Shown: piece after piece, positions 47,847 to 61,659 of the stretch
How positions within the stretch are numbered: position 1 is the stretch's first letter
Layout: each line of letters begins with the position of its first letter
NCBI GenBank assembly: GCA_008360955.1
Contig: LUCM01004989.1
Location: 16,347 to 80,346, forward strand
Length of the DNA stretch: 64,000 bases
Origin: Fasciolopsis buskii
Lineage: Eukaryota > Platyhelminthes > Trematoda > Plagiorchiida > Fasciolidae
Direction: 5' to 3'
Translations under genes and position numbers: made by a program
Notes under the pieces: generated by a model
Database searches by the model: none
Told to the model about the DNA's origin: nothing
Seen by the model: the letters and a program-made list of their open reading frames with translations, nothing else

Positions 47847-49319
47847 AAAACATTGAACTCTGGGTATCATGATATACGCGCAGTTTAGTCAGTATTCTGT
47901 CTTCCAGCGTTACCATGCGAGCCTGACACGGTATAGCGGAGTTTTTATATAGTCAGGTGAGCCACGAGATAAATCGGAAATTAAAACTAGTTTCCCGAAG
48001 ATAATGGCAGGCGGACATGTCAGAGTGTATTTGTGGATAACATCTCAAGGTTCAGTGAGATTTTCAGTGCGACTGCCACAAAACACGGACATCAGTTCCA
48101 TAATAAGAACAAAAGAAGCTGCTGATTTCTATGGGATTATGAAGTCTTGCTTTAAAAAAACCAAGGAATTGTGCGACATAACGGAACATTAAAGAATGAC
48201 TGGAAGAACACAATGGTGAGTATGTCTGACTGTAGTCTGTCGTATGAAGTCTGACACTGGCTGTGTTAACGAATTTAAAAAGGCAACTGCTCTAGTTTAC
48301 CAGCACATAACTGGATGTGCAAAACCAACCAAGTTTCTTGCTTACAATGATTCACAAATATCTGATAGAGTCAAATCTAGAAAGCACGGTGTTATAAACA
48401 GTCAGGCAGTTCATGGAAAATGATGACTGAGAAGTTGAAGTGCATTCCGAACACGCGGATGGCTTTTATTTAAGACCTGAGTTGGTGGAAAAGAGCTATT
48501 CGGTAAGTTTTCTTGAAATCTGTTGAAATCAACATCACTGCGGATAGATTCACACAAGAACGCATCATGTGTATACTTCAGGATCTGATCCGATAAAGTG
48601 TCAATAAGGGTGCTGATGCAGGTACAAAATAGATCTGGGGAAAAACGACACCTTGAAGTGCTCGAAAACTGTTGACTAGGAGGTTATCGTAACTAGGACT
48701 GCGCATTGTACCCTTTCGGCCAAACAGTATGGTAGACACGGAAAGAACTGTTGGGGGTATCCAAGTGATTCTAGTATCTCCGTTAGCTGAGATCTGGGGA
48801 GTGAGTTGAAAGCAAAGGAATAGTCGACAATGCATGTGGTTGATTGTCCTTAATTATGGATTTGTTGAGTGGATGAATAAGCGAGGCAGCTACCCTGAAG
48901 CAAGCAAATTGGGGGGGCGCATGGGGTCAGCTGTGCGTGAGTGCAACCATAAGCGGGCAGCTTTCTCAGTCACTCAGCTCAACGGACTGCTTGGAGAAAA
49001 AGCTGCGTAAAACCTGCTGACGTACCAATTTTTGAAACAACAGTAACCAATCTTCAAGAGTTGAGGATGACTCCGTAATTGCGCGACTGGTTCAAGATGG
49101 TCATTCATCATCAAATCAGACCAAAAGCCGGCCACATATGTCGGGAGTGGAAGAGGAAGACCTTCCGAACCAGTTGCAGAAGCTTTCGTGCTGCTCAAAA
49201 TTCTAAACTGGATTTTTATGGTATATACGAATAGATAGGAAGAAAATTCATCTGTAGCTGAACGAAGCGACATCCAATCAGATTGGTTCGACTCCATGAA
49301 CACGGAGGATTTTTAGGCT
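47847..49319. other. Intergenic, nothing recognised
   Basis: Open frames at 48004-48192, 48578-48835 (minus) and 48974-49303 (minus) were read and have no clear family. The stretch may be old CR1 debris, but no block could be supported. Confidence 0.35.
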
Positions 49320-49420
49320 CTTCCACAGAATTTTCCTGTTAGCGTTTCCGATGTGCTACTTAGCGAACGGGCCAACAAAGCCTCTGGTCCCTGCTTTGAT
49401 CTAGTACTGATAGCGTACTA
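49320..49420 (+). mobile_element. Possible CR1-like fragment
   Basis: FPVSVSDVLLSERANKASGP on the plus strand resembles the short segment before RT, where CR1 elements have a KASGPDG block. Only one block is present. Confidence 0.4.
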
Positions 49421-52400
49421 TATCGTCAATGTCATGGGTACCGTACGCACACTCCTTCGTTCGTAACGATTAATCCAAGTCCAGTGAAATTGGTCTCATT
49501 GCATAGAAGAATCGGTTTCATCGGGCAGGATGAGTCAAAGATTGCTTTCTCAGTACTTCAAGACAGTCTTCTACAGCCGAGGACTGAGGGATAAAGGGAA
49601 ACGAAGATAGAAGAAAGCCATAGAAAGACATCAATTAAGTTTTTCAGGAGAGATGCTAACGAACAAAAAATTTTTGAGTCAGAATTTCCGTTTTGCTTCC
49701 ACGCCTATCGTATAAAAAGGATATGGATAGGTTTTTGGTTTCCGTAGCAGACCAAGGTGGTCACTACTGGAGACGGGCGAGCAAAAAGTGAAGACCTCGA
49801 TAGTGGGTGACCTCGCTTTGTTCAAGAGTGAGTCTCCTATAGTGAGGGACAAATGAGGATCAGAAAAACCAACCCATATTTTCGGATGAGTGCCAAATGA
49901 TTGAAATTCCTCTAAAGCAGAAGTCACCATCTAATAACGGAATAAAAGCGGTGCGTGCCAGTCGAACGAAGTGTTTGCTTCTGATTCCAGATGAGTACAA
50001 GAAATGTATAAAGTGGTAATTGCTGTACTCCTGTGACCAGGAAACTTGGTGTAACAAGCAGATTGTGCGCGACCATATTGGATTTGATTGGGTAAGTTTT
50101 GGTGCTGGCTGGTACGCTTACTGGGCTCAGGCTGACACTATTCTACTTGTTGGGTTGCATATATCCCATTGTATGGCGTGAGTCCTATCAAAGAGCACTG
50201 CAAGACGAGCTCACCGAAGTAGGTTTACATGGGTGATTGAACGGTCAATAGCATCGCATGAGTACATAAAATTAAGGGCTGACTTGTCTAACCAGCCTAG
50301 TGAGCAACCCCGTGATTTTATCAGTGTGGTTTCCTGCCCTCGTCGGTAGAAATCGAATCCTTCGAGAGGCACAAGAAAATAGTCCATAGTGTGTATTCCT
50401 GGACAGAAATTGTGCAGGTGTTAAGTTGAATAAGTGACCTGAGGATGTAATTTAGGTGCCCGGTTTTCGAAAGCCTGGATCGACAAATGGTCTACGAAGC
50501 AGTCCCATCTTGCAGGTACCGTGCAGATAAAACCAGTTTGTTGGGTCATTGTTTTCAGTTCTCAGTTCAAGTTAATCAGTATCCTCCTGGATGCTCACAA
50601 ATCGTCGATGGCACTTAGGCTGTTCAAATGAATAATTGAATTCTGTGAATACAGGCGGCGAAATGGCATCTAAATTGAAAATTGTGGAGAAATAATAGTA
50701 CGAACAGACGACGGGCTGAGGGTTTTAAGGAATATTCAACGGACCACGTTAAAGTAACTCAGAAATAAGTTGCAGACCTCGCTACACAGTACTCGCAAGT
50801 AATTACGACGTACATATTTTGTTTATTTGCCGAAATTAACCTCGCATATTTAAAGTCATGGGAAACTAGGACAAAGCAAGTCGCCCGATGGTATCAATAC
50901 CGATGAGTTTGGGTGATCCCTGAAAATATGTTTACGGCGTGAAAAATTTCCAGGTGCAAATTTAAAAGTAGCTGCTGGAATTATTGCTGCGCATGATAAT
51001 TTAACCTTGGGAAAGTATAAACTAAGCTGTTTTCAAATCTATGGAAACATGCGAAGAGAAACCGGATACTGGAAACCCAATCGATTAGGGATCATAGTGA
51101 GCTGAATGGAATCGGCAATAAGGGTTCAAAACCGAGGTAAATACATTGATCCACTTTGCCATATTAAATGCATTTCCAAACGGAACCGGTGTGTAACACA
51201 AGCAATTTATTCATTAGGATAATTTTATCTGCTCAGCCTAAATAGTAGGAGCGAAGGTGATCCAAAAATCGGTAGGTTGCCTGAAGTGACCCCAGGTGCG
51301 AATACAAGATAATATCACACCCACCCGACCTTGCGTTTGCAGGGCTGCAGACTGTTGTCAGCATCAACTGACACGGGGACTAATCTTTGGTATATAGACT
51401 GCATGCTCCGTAGGCTTTCCAAACAGGATAGACAACCTTCTTGGTGGGTCAGTGTAAGTAGCAGGAGATTGAGACTGTCGACGAAATTCTTCATTCACTT
51501 CTATCCATATTCAACTAAGCGTTGAAGACCGCAAACATGCAGTAGCTCAAGCACTACTGACATTTCGGATCGCGCGTGATGGATGTACACTGCAGCAAGT
51601 GACTAACAGTGAGCCCATGATTTCAGTGAACAGCTGAGGGCTGAAACCGTTTCGCGTCTATACCATTTTGCAGAATATTCGGGAATAATCTCAGAAGTAT
51701 TCAAAGTCGCGAAAAATGTCCCTGATATTTGGCATTCCGATTAAGGTCCAGTCACCGTTCCGAAGTTTGGTCACCTGTAGGTCACTTCTGCCTCTAGGTC
51801 GATATTACCCACCTCTACCAACTCAAGCGAGAACAACAAACACAATCGGTATAAATCTCGTCTTACTAGGTGAAAACATGGAATATTTTTCTTGCATATT
51901 TGCATCTGTGACTGCCATTATTTCATCGGTTGTCCGGGTCGTGCCCTGATTGGCCCATCTCGTTTGGTGAATTTCACCTGATTAATTTCATGCCGTTTGT
52001 TGTCGAATCCCGGCTATTCGTCTTGAATGGTTGGCAAAACTCACCCTTGCCTTCCAGTCACGCCACTGCGTCGCCTGACTGGTGGTAGCCAATGGGAAAG
52101 GTAGGCTCGATACAATCTTGCCATGTGTACTCAGTCGCTGTCTGGCGCGATCGGATCGCATTCACAGCTGATTACAGTTTGTCGATCTCGGCTCTTCACC
52201 GCGCAGCCACTGAAAGCTAACGAGACGGCTCTGTCAGATTCAGACGTATTGTCTCCTCATGTAGCAAGAGTACGTCCGATGCCAAATCGTATGGCACACA
52301 ACTTTTGAGCCTTTTTTTATGAAATATGAATACTCTAATCAAACAGCAGTTTGGAATGTTTACAAAATAATGGAAGCAATAGTATGTGATTGGTTAAACT

Positions 52401-55400
52401 TTATTTTATTCCACCAATTCAGAAGTTAGCTGCAGCTACATGCACCGTTTGGCATTCGACTTCTTTATTCTAGATTGAAAGAATATAATTCTGACAGAAG
52501 TCCATTGGTACGTTTGAAGAAATTACAAGTAAAGGCATTCAGATATTTTGTCCCACCTTGGGTAGTTTTGATCATATTGCGTCTATCAGGGAAACATGTC
52601 CTTAAATCAATTTCGTTGTTATTTTGCATGTATGTACATTTATATTTAGTGAAAGAGAGACTGCCCTTCTGGCCGCATTTAGCCAGCCGACATTTGTCTC
52701 CCGTTAGCTGCTGACATGCGCACATCAGATGCCTAATTTGCTTGAGGCTATAAAGGCAAAAACACCGCATGTGCCTGTGACTGCGGCCACTCCAATTTTA
52801 GACTGCCTCTCCAATCGCACTACTCACCATAAGACAAGGACGCCGCGGTTAGGCCTGATTCACACTCCATGGCCCATACCCATCGTCCTAGTCTTGGCGG
52901 CTCAACGGCATTTCTATGTGCACACACGCACAAACACTTATCAGTGTTCCAGATCTGTACGCACCCAAATGTCCTGTTTGGTTGTTTCTTCTCTTGGTAG
53001 CTTCGCGTCAGTTGACGCACCCTTGGCGGGAATGCTTGGCACGGCACTGAGACACAGAGGTGAATTTTGACGCAATCAAGTGCCACTCTTCCTCCGACGT
53101 ACTTATATTTTCAGAAGTGCGCTGACAACTGTCTAGACAGGAAAATGTCACGAACCAATGTTTTTACAGTCCAAGCTCTATCATTAGGAGATTTGTCTCA
53201 GTGGTACTGGACTTTGGGCATTTCTGGTTTTGACAGCTTTGGCTGCGAGATTTCAAGTCACTTACTTGTCAGGCTCTGTCACACGAATGTAGTCTCTCTA
53301 ATTCCACAGAAAAGGAATTAGCAATATGTATTCAAGTGTTATTGTTATCACATTATTGTGTTACAATCACTGACTATAGATGTATAGCCAGTAGTGTGCA
53401 CGGGAGTGAACAAAGATCTCGGAAATACAACCGGCTTCGCCGTTATTGCCGCCGACCAGGTATGCCTACGATATCTATCTATATACTCGAACACTCTCAA
53501 TACAAGCTGTCGTCAGGACTTCATCGGAAAACACGGTAGCAGATAGGCTTGTTTTTGGGTCTTACAAATGGCTAAGTACGATATATTTTATAGCAAATAG
53601 TTGGAAATCGGAATGATGTGTTTACGCAGATACTGTATCTTCGGTGTCATGATAGATCACTTGCTGATGAACGTCTTGCAGGTCTCACTAACTCATCGGT
53701 TACGTAACCGATGGTCAGGGTAGATTAAGGGATCTTACGAGTTGTTTTTCGGTATGTGAAGGGGGTAATTCAGGTGGATCGCTTCGGCCATGGACAGGAT
53801 TTGACATTTGACGTTCTTCGCTGGTCTTCATCTAACGATGTAGACAGGAAGAAGCTTCATTTGTGTTGATTAGATAATCTGATTCTCTCAGGGGCATGAT
53901 GATTGTCGTTTGGGTATTCTTTATCGTTCCTTTGTTCACCCAACTCGGATTATATTCCTTTATGCGTTCAGACAGTCCCGCAAATGCTGGTGAAATGGTA
54001 CACACAATAAGAGATTGAATCCATGAGCAGTCTGTTTTTCGTCCATAAAAGGAGAACTGATCGGGATGTGAACAAAATATGTAGTTCAGCAATGAAATAT
54101 ATATTTCTGATTGCCACTTGAGGCCGTCTATTTACAGTGAACTGTAGACGGGAACTTTTAATCGAAGGCCCCATTTGGAGTTCCTAAAGAAAATTCCCCT
54201 TTGTAATGTAGTCGGCCGCGAAGCATTCGTTTACCCAGGCACCTCCGGTACCTTTTTTATGAAAAATGTTTGTTGCGAGATGTATGCGCGGTACAGGTTC
54301 GTGACAGAAATTTATTTTTCCAGGTGGATAAAGCCACTGTGAATTAGACTAGACGTGTCCCGTTATACTCGCTTTCGATTGGGGCGCTATGAAGACTGGT
54401 GAAATTCAAGCAGCCACTATCGAGAACATTAAAACATGTCGCAAAGTTATCGAAATCCAAGGGATTTTAGAAAACAACCATCGCCGCTTGATACAGTCAG
54501 GAAATCAACTTTAGCTAGCGCCGCTGAAGTGTGCGTTTGGGACGTCTGTCGAAGGGTATGCACGTATTAGAACAAATCGAAGCACGCATTTATTGCGGGA
54601 ACACGCCCGCACAACCAGAATGGATGCATACATCCACGCTATCGGTACCTTAGATCAATATGTTCGGCTTCATTTCATCGCTAACCAGAATACAATGGTG
54701 AAAACAGAAAACCAATAACCGCCTTCAGCTCTATACATCCAGGATTATTGAGCTCTTGTATCTATTGTCAGACCTCCAAAATCAATCATGTGTGATTTGA
54801 GCAATTCTTCTCAGAAGTTCCATTTAATTTCTATCTGGTATGCGCCTTGGTCGAGCCGATAAACAGGTTGCGTCCATCAGGATAAGAAATGCTTATGTCA
54901 CACCAACTGTTTAGGGCCACTGTACAAGACTGATAGTCTACCGGGATCTAATCAAGCAGCGAGACCCTATCTACCTTACAGAAACCACAGTAATGGGAGT
55001 GAAAACAAAAACAGAAATTTTCCGACAATGACATGACGGAAACTTCGCAGAATGATGGCGTTCTTGCAAGTCTCTTACAACGCACATCGAAGGTCAGACT
55101 CTCCAGCATAAGAGCCTGCCTACACTGAGGTTCTCAAAGTTCATGTGACTCACTTGGAAGAATGTTGAAGAATAAGAACGCCACCAAGTGGCGGAAGCCA
55201 GTTGGTTAAAACTTGGACACTAAACAAAGGGCAGGGTTTCTGCCAGAGGCGATGCAATTAGTAAAAAGGGTTCAATAGCCAGATCGATGTTAAAGCACAG
55301 ATAAAATTCGAATCAGCCAGTATGAGACCTGCCATTACGATGTGCGTTTTGAATTGCTGTTCTAGTCTATCAATGCCAATTAGCGGTCACGGAAGAGGAA

Positions 55401-56868
55401 ACAATTTCAAATAATATACAGAACTTATAATTACTTGTTGTTAGTATATAGGATTAGATCTTCCATGTTTGGTTGATTGCCATTCGGTCTCCACGTTTCA
55501 CGTACAAAACTCAGGTAGTCCGATCAACCTTACACTTGGGAAGTACCCGACTCGAGGTCAGCAGTGGTGCATATCCTATAACGCACTCAAATTTTTAACC
55601 TAGGCATTCTAACTGGAGGGCGTATGTGTCCCCAAGGGGCCATCAGTTCCCGTCTAGGCTAATCAGAATTGCAGAGTTAAATTCATTCGGACTTCTTTTT
55701 CAGCGACAGCCACCAATACTGACTGACATCTAGCCCTATGCATTACCCATAAGTAATTGTGAGCTCTATATAAAAATATCAAACGCGAAGCAGGTTACTG
55801 GGGACATGCATCCATAATGCAGAGAAGACCAGAGTTGGTGGGCGATCTTCGACTGGAGTTAATGGGACATTCAACGTCTCCCTTCGAGGCTGTGAAGCAC
55901 TGTTGGCTATCACTGAGGGATAAATGTGGAAAAAACTAATGCTGAAATTCTGGCTAGCCTAGATGGGAGCTGGTGGCACCTTGGGAAAACACAAGCCTTC
56001 CTGTTAGAATGCCCAGTGCGAGGGACGATATGCACCACTGATGACCTCATGGGAGACGTCCAGAGTGTGACCCCGAACGTGTCTTCTTTCGGATTCTGAA
56101 GCTGCGGTTGACAAAGTCCCTCAAGACGAAGGAAAAAAGAAGACTGGAGTCAACAACCAGGTGCGAACATTGTATTGTATGTATCCTGGCGCCAACGTAG
56201 AGCAGGCAAACCACGACAGCAATATCGAGGACTTTCGAAAAGAGTAGCGCAAGTGGCAACGTACAGTCTCGTGTTCGATAAACCAAATACAACCAAACAA
56301 GTGTCACAAAACTGATATGAAGCATCAAAGCAGATCTTAGGGAAAATGAACGATTTTCTTCGAAAGATCGATGACATCATAACCTTTAACAGGAGCAAAA
56401 CTCGAGTGAGGTACTTCCCGATTGCAAGGTTGGTCGGGTTACCTGAGATTTTTAAGTGAAATATAGAACAGAACTTCATAAGCCTGATATTTTCTTTACA
56501 AGTAAAATGCCTTAAACTGTCAGGGGTCATGCGCATCTGACCGGCTGGGTACTATGCCCGATCTAGAGGAATATTAGTCGGTTCTATATCAATTCAATTT
56601 TCAGGATCGCGGTTTCGGGCCTCTCCTTCATGCAATATATCCCAGTGGCTATAGGGTATGATATTACCGTTACACACATGCGTCAAGCATGAGCCTTTTC
56701 ATCATCTAAATTCCGGTACCTATAAAAGCCTGCCCGTCCAGATATGCCGCAGAAAACTTGTTTCTGATCAAAAATATTGCAAATGAACCGGTTTTTTCAA
56801 CTAAGACAAAGACCAACAAAACTGTGCATTAGGAAAACAAGTACAAAACTTAAATTTCCATAACATTA
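49421..56868. other. Intergenic, nothing recognised
   Basis: The longest open frames (52465-52770 minus, 52729-53070 plus, 56150-56536 minus) show no domain. No SINE or RTE copy was seen in this 7.4 kb. Confidence 0.35.
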
Positions 56869-57367
56869 TCAGCAAAAACGAGTAGAGCGTACAATAGCAG
56901 AGGTTTCATGATTCAACGGTGGAGCAAAAACGTCGAAGCGATGATTTAATTTTCGTTCTACGTGAAGTCGTATCCGTCCGGTAAAACCGCCATAAATCGG
57001 ATTGCGCAAACAACAGAACACCCGACGTATACGACTGTGTACTAAAGCCATGGAACACATAATACACGGTTCATGTGTTAAGTACGCTTCAAATCCAGTG
57101 CACAAATACATCGTGCCCCGTTCTGATTCCGATAAATTTCGCTGCATTTCAGACAACTGCTCGAGAGCCAAAAAAATCGCATGATCCAAGCACGATATCG
57201 AAGCCGAATCGTTTACCTCGGTTACCGATCGTGAAAGACACACATCCCTCACTGGGTCCACGATTATGGCACCGCATGCAGGACCATTCCTACCGAAACA
57301 CGATTGTAATGACTGACTTGAAGGAACTCGAATCAACTTCAAAACTTCTCTGATCCAGTGTTTTTGC
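56869..57367 (-). CDS. ADAT3: ADAT3 exon 3 (deaminase domain, stop codon)
   Basis: The acceptor CCACGCATCAG ends at 57368; the next base completes an Arg codon. It encodes [11 protein letters not shown], then the whole zinc-binding deaminase domain, with TGA at 56871-56869. The open frame continues upstream of the acceptor to about 57456 without homology, so I start at the splice site. Confidence 0.92.
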
Positions 57368-60300
57368 CTGATGCGTGGAATGACAATTAATGAAAGCTGC
57401 AGATAAAGGCCACGATAAGAAAACAAAATCTGGTGTTTACGCTTAACGGGGAACAAAAGGCAATGGTTTGCTATTGCGCTGATATATATATTGTTAATAT
57501 AAAGATCTAAAAGGCAGATTGACTAAAGCATTTCCTAAAAGTACATGCCTCATAATGGAAGTGAACGCTTCCACCGGACTCAGTGTTTCGAGGTGAGCGC
57601 CAAGGAGGCCCCTGGGTGTGCCGTGCAGGAAATATAGGAAAAACACCTATTGGTCGCAAGCAGCTGCGAAAGTGTAAATTTCATTGCCAAGATACCTTAA
57701 TTTGGAAGGATCGGATAACTAGAATCATGGTCGACAAGATCCTAGAAATGAAGAAATTTTCAGTCAAAGAAACGACAGAAAATGTGTCATCGGTTAGAGG
57801 ACCACAGTCAAACAACTGTCATTGAGCCATTTGTACGCGAGAATGTGTTAGATTTTGTTTCTTACATTCTAACACTGGAAGAGTTTGGGTTCCAATATAG
57901 CGTTGTGGATATGCACGATGATCGTGCCCCTAATTTTCGTACACCGTAAAGTGTTACTCCTTGCACCTAACATGTGGCGAACAGTCTAAAATTCAGACCT
58001 AAATCCGACGAGAACCTTCGGTATGTACATGTCCGACTGCAATGTCTCTCCGAGTGATATCAACTTCTCGGGAAATAACTCCGACCAGTGAAATCATCAC
58101 AAAGATAATGGGCAAATCAGTGGTCGATATGACTGATTCGAAGGGTGTGCCCGTGCGCTTACGACATCCTAGCCAAATTCACTTCGGAGAAACTAACGTA
58201 CGTTTGGACAAAAATCAGACGGAAATCAAGAGACGAGGTCAGCCACCAACAGATTTATCTGCCGTGGAACCTTTCAACGAACCCATTTCCAGTCCAAAAA
58301 TCAGCGCAGCAAGCAAACCCGATCGACGAGGAACTGTTGAGGGAGGAAGGTTGGGGCGAGTTCGCGAGATAAAGTGCTCTTGCGGTTGCCTGCAGCGTAC
58401 TAATCAGAACACGGTTACCTGCTGTCAGCCAAAGGTGATCCACAAGTAATATTTCGTCCTCTCTCAGTTACGCATGTATCTACACTCAGGTAAACTTTAC
58501 CATAACTGTGGTTTTCTATATGCTTGTTACTTGATAGCATCGAGTCGAAGCAATCACAATATGCTGCTATTTTCAGGTCGTGTATTAACCACGGGGTATT
58601 CTAAACATGTCCAAGCACTTATTATCTCTCCTGCTCTAACTAAATTCAGTGCGTATCTCAGACCAGAATACTGGTGCGCCGAATCACTTTGTGCATTTCA
58701 CCTTTCTGACTAAGTATGCTTTCGTTGGGGGACGTAAAGACAGAGACCAGAGGAAAACGCAGAAAATCGTATAGCTCTATAGCATTTCCTTTTTTAAGGG
58801 CTATCATCAAATACTCACATGCAGGCACAAATGTCCCTACTGGAGCTAGGAAACTGGAAAGCTACTCGGAATTATCCAGTGTTCTATTTTCAATGGACTA
58901 GTAACGTACTTCTTCGAAGCGTGCTAGAGATAAAAATAGATGAATAAAAGACAGGTTCGCTGACAAGTTAAAGAAGCACAGCAAACAGTTTACCTTCTTG
59001 TCTGTTCAGGCGTGAAATAATCTGATCGTCCATGACCGACCAGTAGCAGGTTCTCCAGTGGTGGATTCGTTCGCAACGTTGTTGGCCATCCAAATGTTAT
59101 ACCATTGTGGCAACGAGTTCTAAAGGCATAAATTTTTTGATGCATTCTTGTGATGGGCGCAGAGGAGGGAATCCAGCACGGTACAACATGGTTCGTGGGT
59201 ATCTGCTCTGCAGTCAGATTGAGCTCACGAAACACTTGAGATACTAAAGAAATAGCTTCAGTCTGTCGGAAGCTGAACAAAGTAGGTGAGGAGAGAAACA
59301 AGACAAGTCAAATTGAACGACAAACCGTACTACGGATTCTGGCTGGTTTTTATTCAACGGAACACTGAGCGGGCACATATAATAATAATGGGGAACTCAG
59401 TGGGCTACAACTAGTAATTAAGAAATCGTAACAGCAAGAAAACCCTGAATTACTTTCTGGAACTCAAATTGAAGAGTATAGTTTGAGGCGGAATGATCCG
59501 GGATTTCGACATACCGCTTTTCCGTTCGCGAAATGTTAAATTACTGCGCCGCGACCGGAAACAATAATTCAAATCGAACGAATAACATCGGATATAACGC
59601 TCTGGATATTTCTGCATGAAGTGCCAAGGAGGTTTATGTGACTCCAGACTGAATACCTGCAATCAGCGCGTTCGTCTCTGTCATCCATTCTTAGACAAGC
59701 ACTTGCAAGTTGTTATATTAACCGTCACCGTGTCGCATTACTGATATCTGCTTGCGTTCCTTACAAGAATCAACAAGTCAGTGTACAGTACCACGGATGC
59801 ATCACAAGGCTAGACGCCACTAGATGAATGCAACCATGTATATTATTAATATTCTGAAGATCAGGTCATGGATTGGTGAGCAACGGTGAGCAACAAATAC
59901 TAGGAATTATCATCCGAATGAGGAACACTGCACAGTAAAGAAAGATTACTGCCGTTTCCTGGAAAGTGGGAAAACACTGTAAACTGGAATTACTACTGCA
60001 GAAAAGAGTAACTCACACAGCATTCACAAAGCATCGGAGTTTTCCTACCAGGAACCATAAAAGTCACCACACTTATCATACCACAGGTTACCTAAAGGAG
60101 TTCCGTTCCGAATAAGAGGAGAAATCTGTATCTGTGCTTTTCCCAACGGTATAATATTTGGATCAGTCAAGAAATCTGTCACAAAAATCACAACAGAGAA
60201 ATATTAAATGACTACGACTTGTGGACGAAAGATCCTCACTCGCTCGGTTACACTGATCGCGCACTTACTCAGAGAAGTAGTTTTTGAAAAAAATCTGAAC

Positions 60301-61101
60301 GTGACAGCACAACCATGAGCCGAATGAGTAGAAATAATATTCATACACTAGAGTTCAGTTACTCAGACCAAACTGCTTGCCACAGAGTGGTCGCTGAATT
60401 CGGATCTAGTGGAAAGCAAGCACTGGAAGAATGCAGCTACGGCCGATGTTCAGTCAGAAATGCCAGCCTTAATCACAAATTCACCACCCTGCAGAAAAGC
60501 GTTTTTTGCTTCAGGGTTCTCACTAGCGAGTAGAATGAGTGTATCGTGTGGTACCTCATTCTGTGGCATGAAAGACGCCAAACAAACCAATGTTATGGTG
60601 TTTTCAAATGTGAAGATGAAATAGGAGTAAATACACAGCAAGAAAATTCAGCAAAGTCTCACTCAGGCAGCAAAAAGTACAGGTTACAAATTAGTTTTTC
60701 CCGATTAAATCTTACCCCGAATCTGCTAAGCCGAGAAATATAGCTGCCGCCTCGGTATTTGAAGGACTGTCCAGATTTCGACAAGTGTCAATCCGTTTCA
60801 AGTGTGCCAAGTGAGTTGGTAAAGGTTTGATGGAGGTCAGCGCCATATGAAACATGTTGAGCAACCGACCTCGAGCGATATCAACAGACCAACCAGGAAC
60901 GTAGTGAGGATATTGACACTCGACTTCAGGAGCCACAATCGCAACTAAATCAAAATGAATCTCATCGGTTTCGATTCCACCAGAATTGTCTAATCGCGGA
61001 AGTTTGGACGGCTTTGTGGTTTGAGATGGACCAACCGGTAAAACAACTGGGACCTGAAGCCCACAATATAATGATATTGATAGGACGCCACTAGTTGACA
61101 T
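56869..61101 (-). CDS. ADAT3: ADAT3-type tRNA adenosine deaminase subunit (three exons, complete)
   Basis: ADAT3 (Tad3) is the non-catalytic partner of ADAT2. The dimer turns A34 of several tRNAs into inosine. Exons 61101-60716, 59272-58994 and 57367-56869 join in frame to 387 residues. N-terminal part: [15 protein letters not shown] in exon 1 and [16 protein letters not shown] with FGWPTTL in exon 2, both typical of ADAT3. Deaminase domain: [18 protein letters not shown] (His284; the Glu of the H-A-E motif is Ile286), [20 protein letters not shown] (Cys323, Cys326), [13 protein letters not shown], and LNHRFDVF near the end. Loss of the proton-shuttling Glu with zinc ligands kept is the ADAT3 signature. 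An 18-residue tail follows LNHRFDVF. The start is the first ATG of exon 1; a small upstream exon is possible. Confidence 0.9.
57368..58993. other. ADAT3 intron 2 with unassigned plus-strand open frames
   Basis: Plus-strand open frames at 57583-57825, 58042-58449 and 58145-58372 lie antisense to ADAT3. Segments such as [20 protein letters not shown] and [18 protein letters not shown] look protein-like. No splice pattern joins them and I recognise no family, so they could be chance or remnants of a nested gene or element. Confidence 0.35.
58994..59272 (-). CDS. ADAT3: ADAT3 exon 2
   Basis: The acceptor TACTTTGTTCAG ends at 59273 and the donor AAG/GTAAAC lies at 58993. The exon is 279 bases and fits the phase on both sides. 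It encodes [32 protein letters not shown] and [10 protein letters not shown]. Confidence 0.88.
59273..60715. other. ADAT3 intron 1
   Basis: 1443 bases, GT-AG. No repeat or nested gene was recognised. Confidence 0.6.
60716..61101 (-). CDS. ADAT3: ADAT3 exon 1
   Basis: 128 codons plus two bases, from ATG at 61101-61099 to the donor GTAAGA at 60715. It contains [13 protein letters not shown] and [15 protein letters not shown]. An ATG further upstream (in ATGGTTATCATTCAG, followed by a donor-like GTATAAG) could mark an extra first exon. Confidence 0.82.
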
Positions 61102-61659
61102 CCAAAAAATGATAAAACGATGTCAAACTAATGAAAATTTTTTTACCTCTTATACCTGAATGATAACCATTAAAAATTAAGGCTGCATAGTCAGTTGCTG
61201 AAAACTAGGGGTTAACCAACATTGGACGCGCCAATCGACTTAGGTTTAATTGATAAACAGCCCAAACGGGGATGTGATAAGCATGCGTGAAAAAAGGCAA
61301 ACTAAAATTATTTTTCAGAATGCTACCGTTTCGGTGACGGACCGATTCTCTAAATGCAGAATAAAAAAAACATCACTCAGTGTACGTCGTCCAATACGGG
61401 TCTTTGCTCCACTTCTAGGAAAAATTCGATGCAGGATTTCGTGTTTCGGACTTATTCGTGAAGGGCGGTGAGGTTGTTAGCAGTAAGGACCAGGCTACGC
61501 GAACGTGGGCATTGACGACATGATGCTCGGGCTGTGCGAACCAACCAAGCCCGCGAGTGATGAATTATTGTGGGTCTATAGTGACATGTATTGGGCGCTG
61601 AACAGCAGAACGGACAACACTGACTGCTGCTTTTCTCAAATTTCGACATGTTACTGTGA
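61102..61659. other. 5' flank of ADAT3
   Basis: Expected to contain the ADAT3 promoter and 5' UTR. No motif could be supported. Confidence 0.4.
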
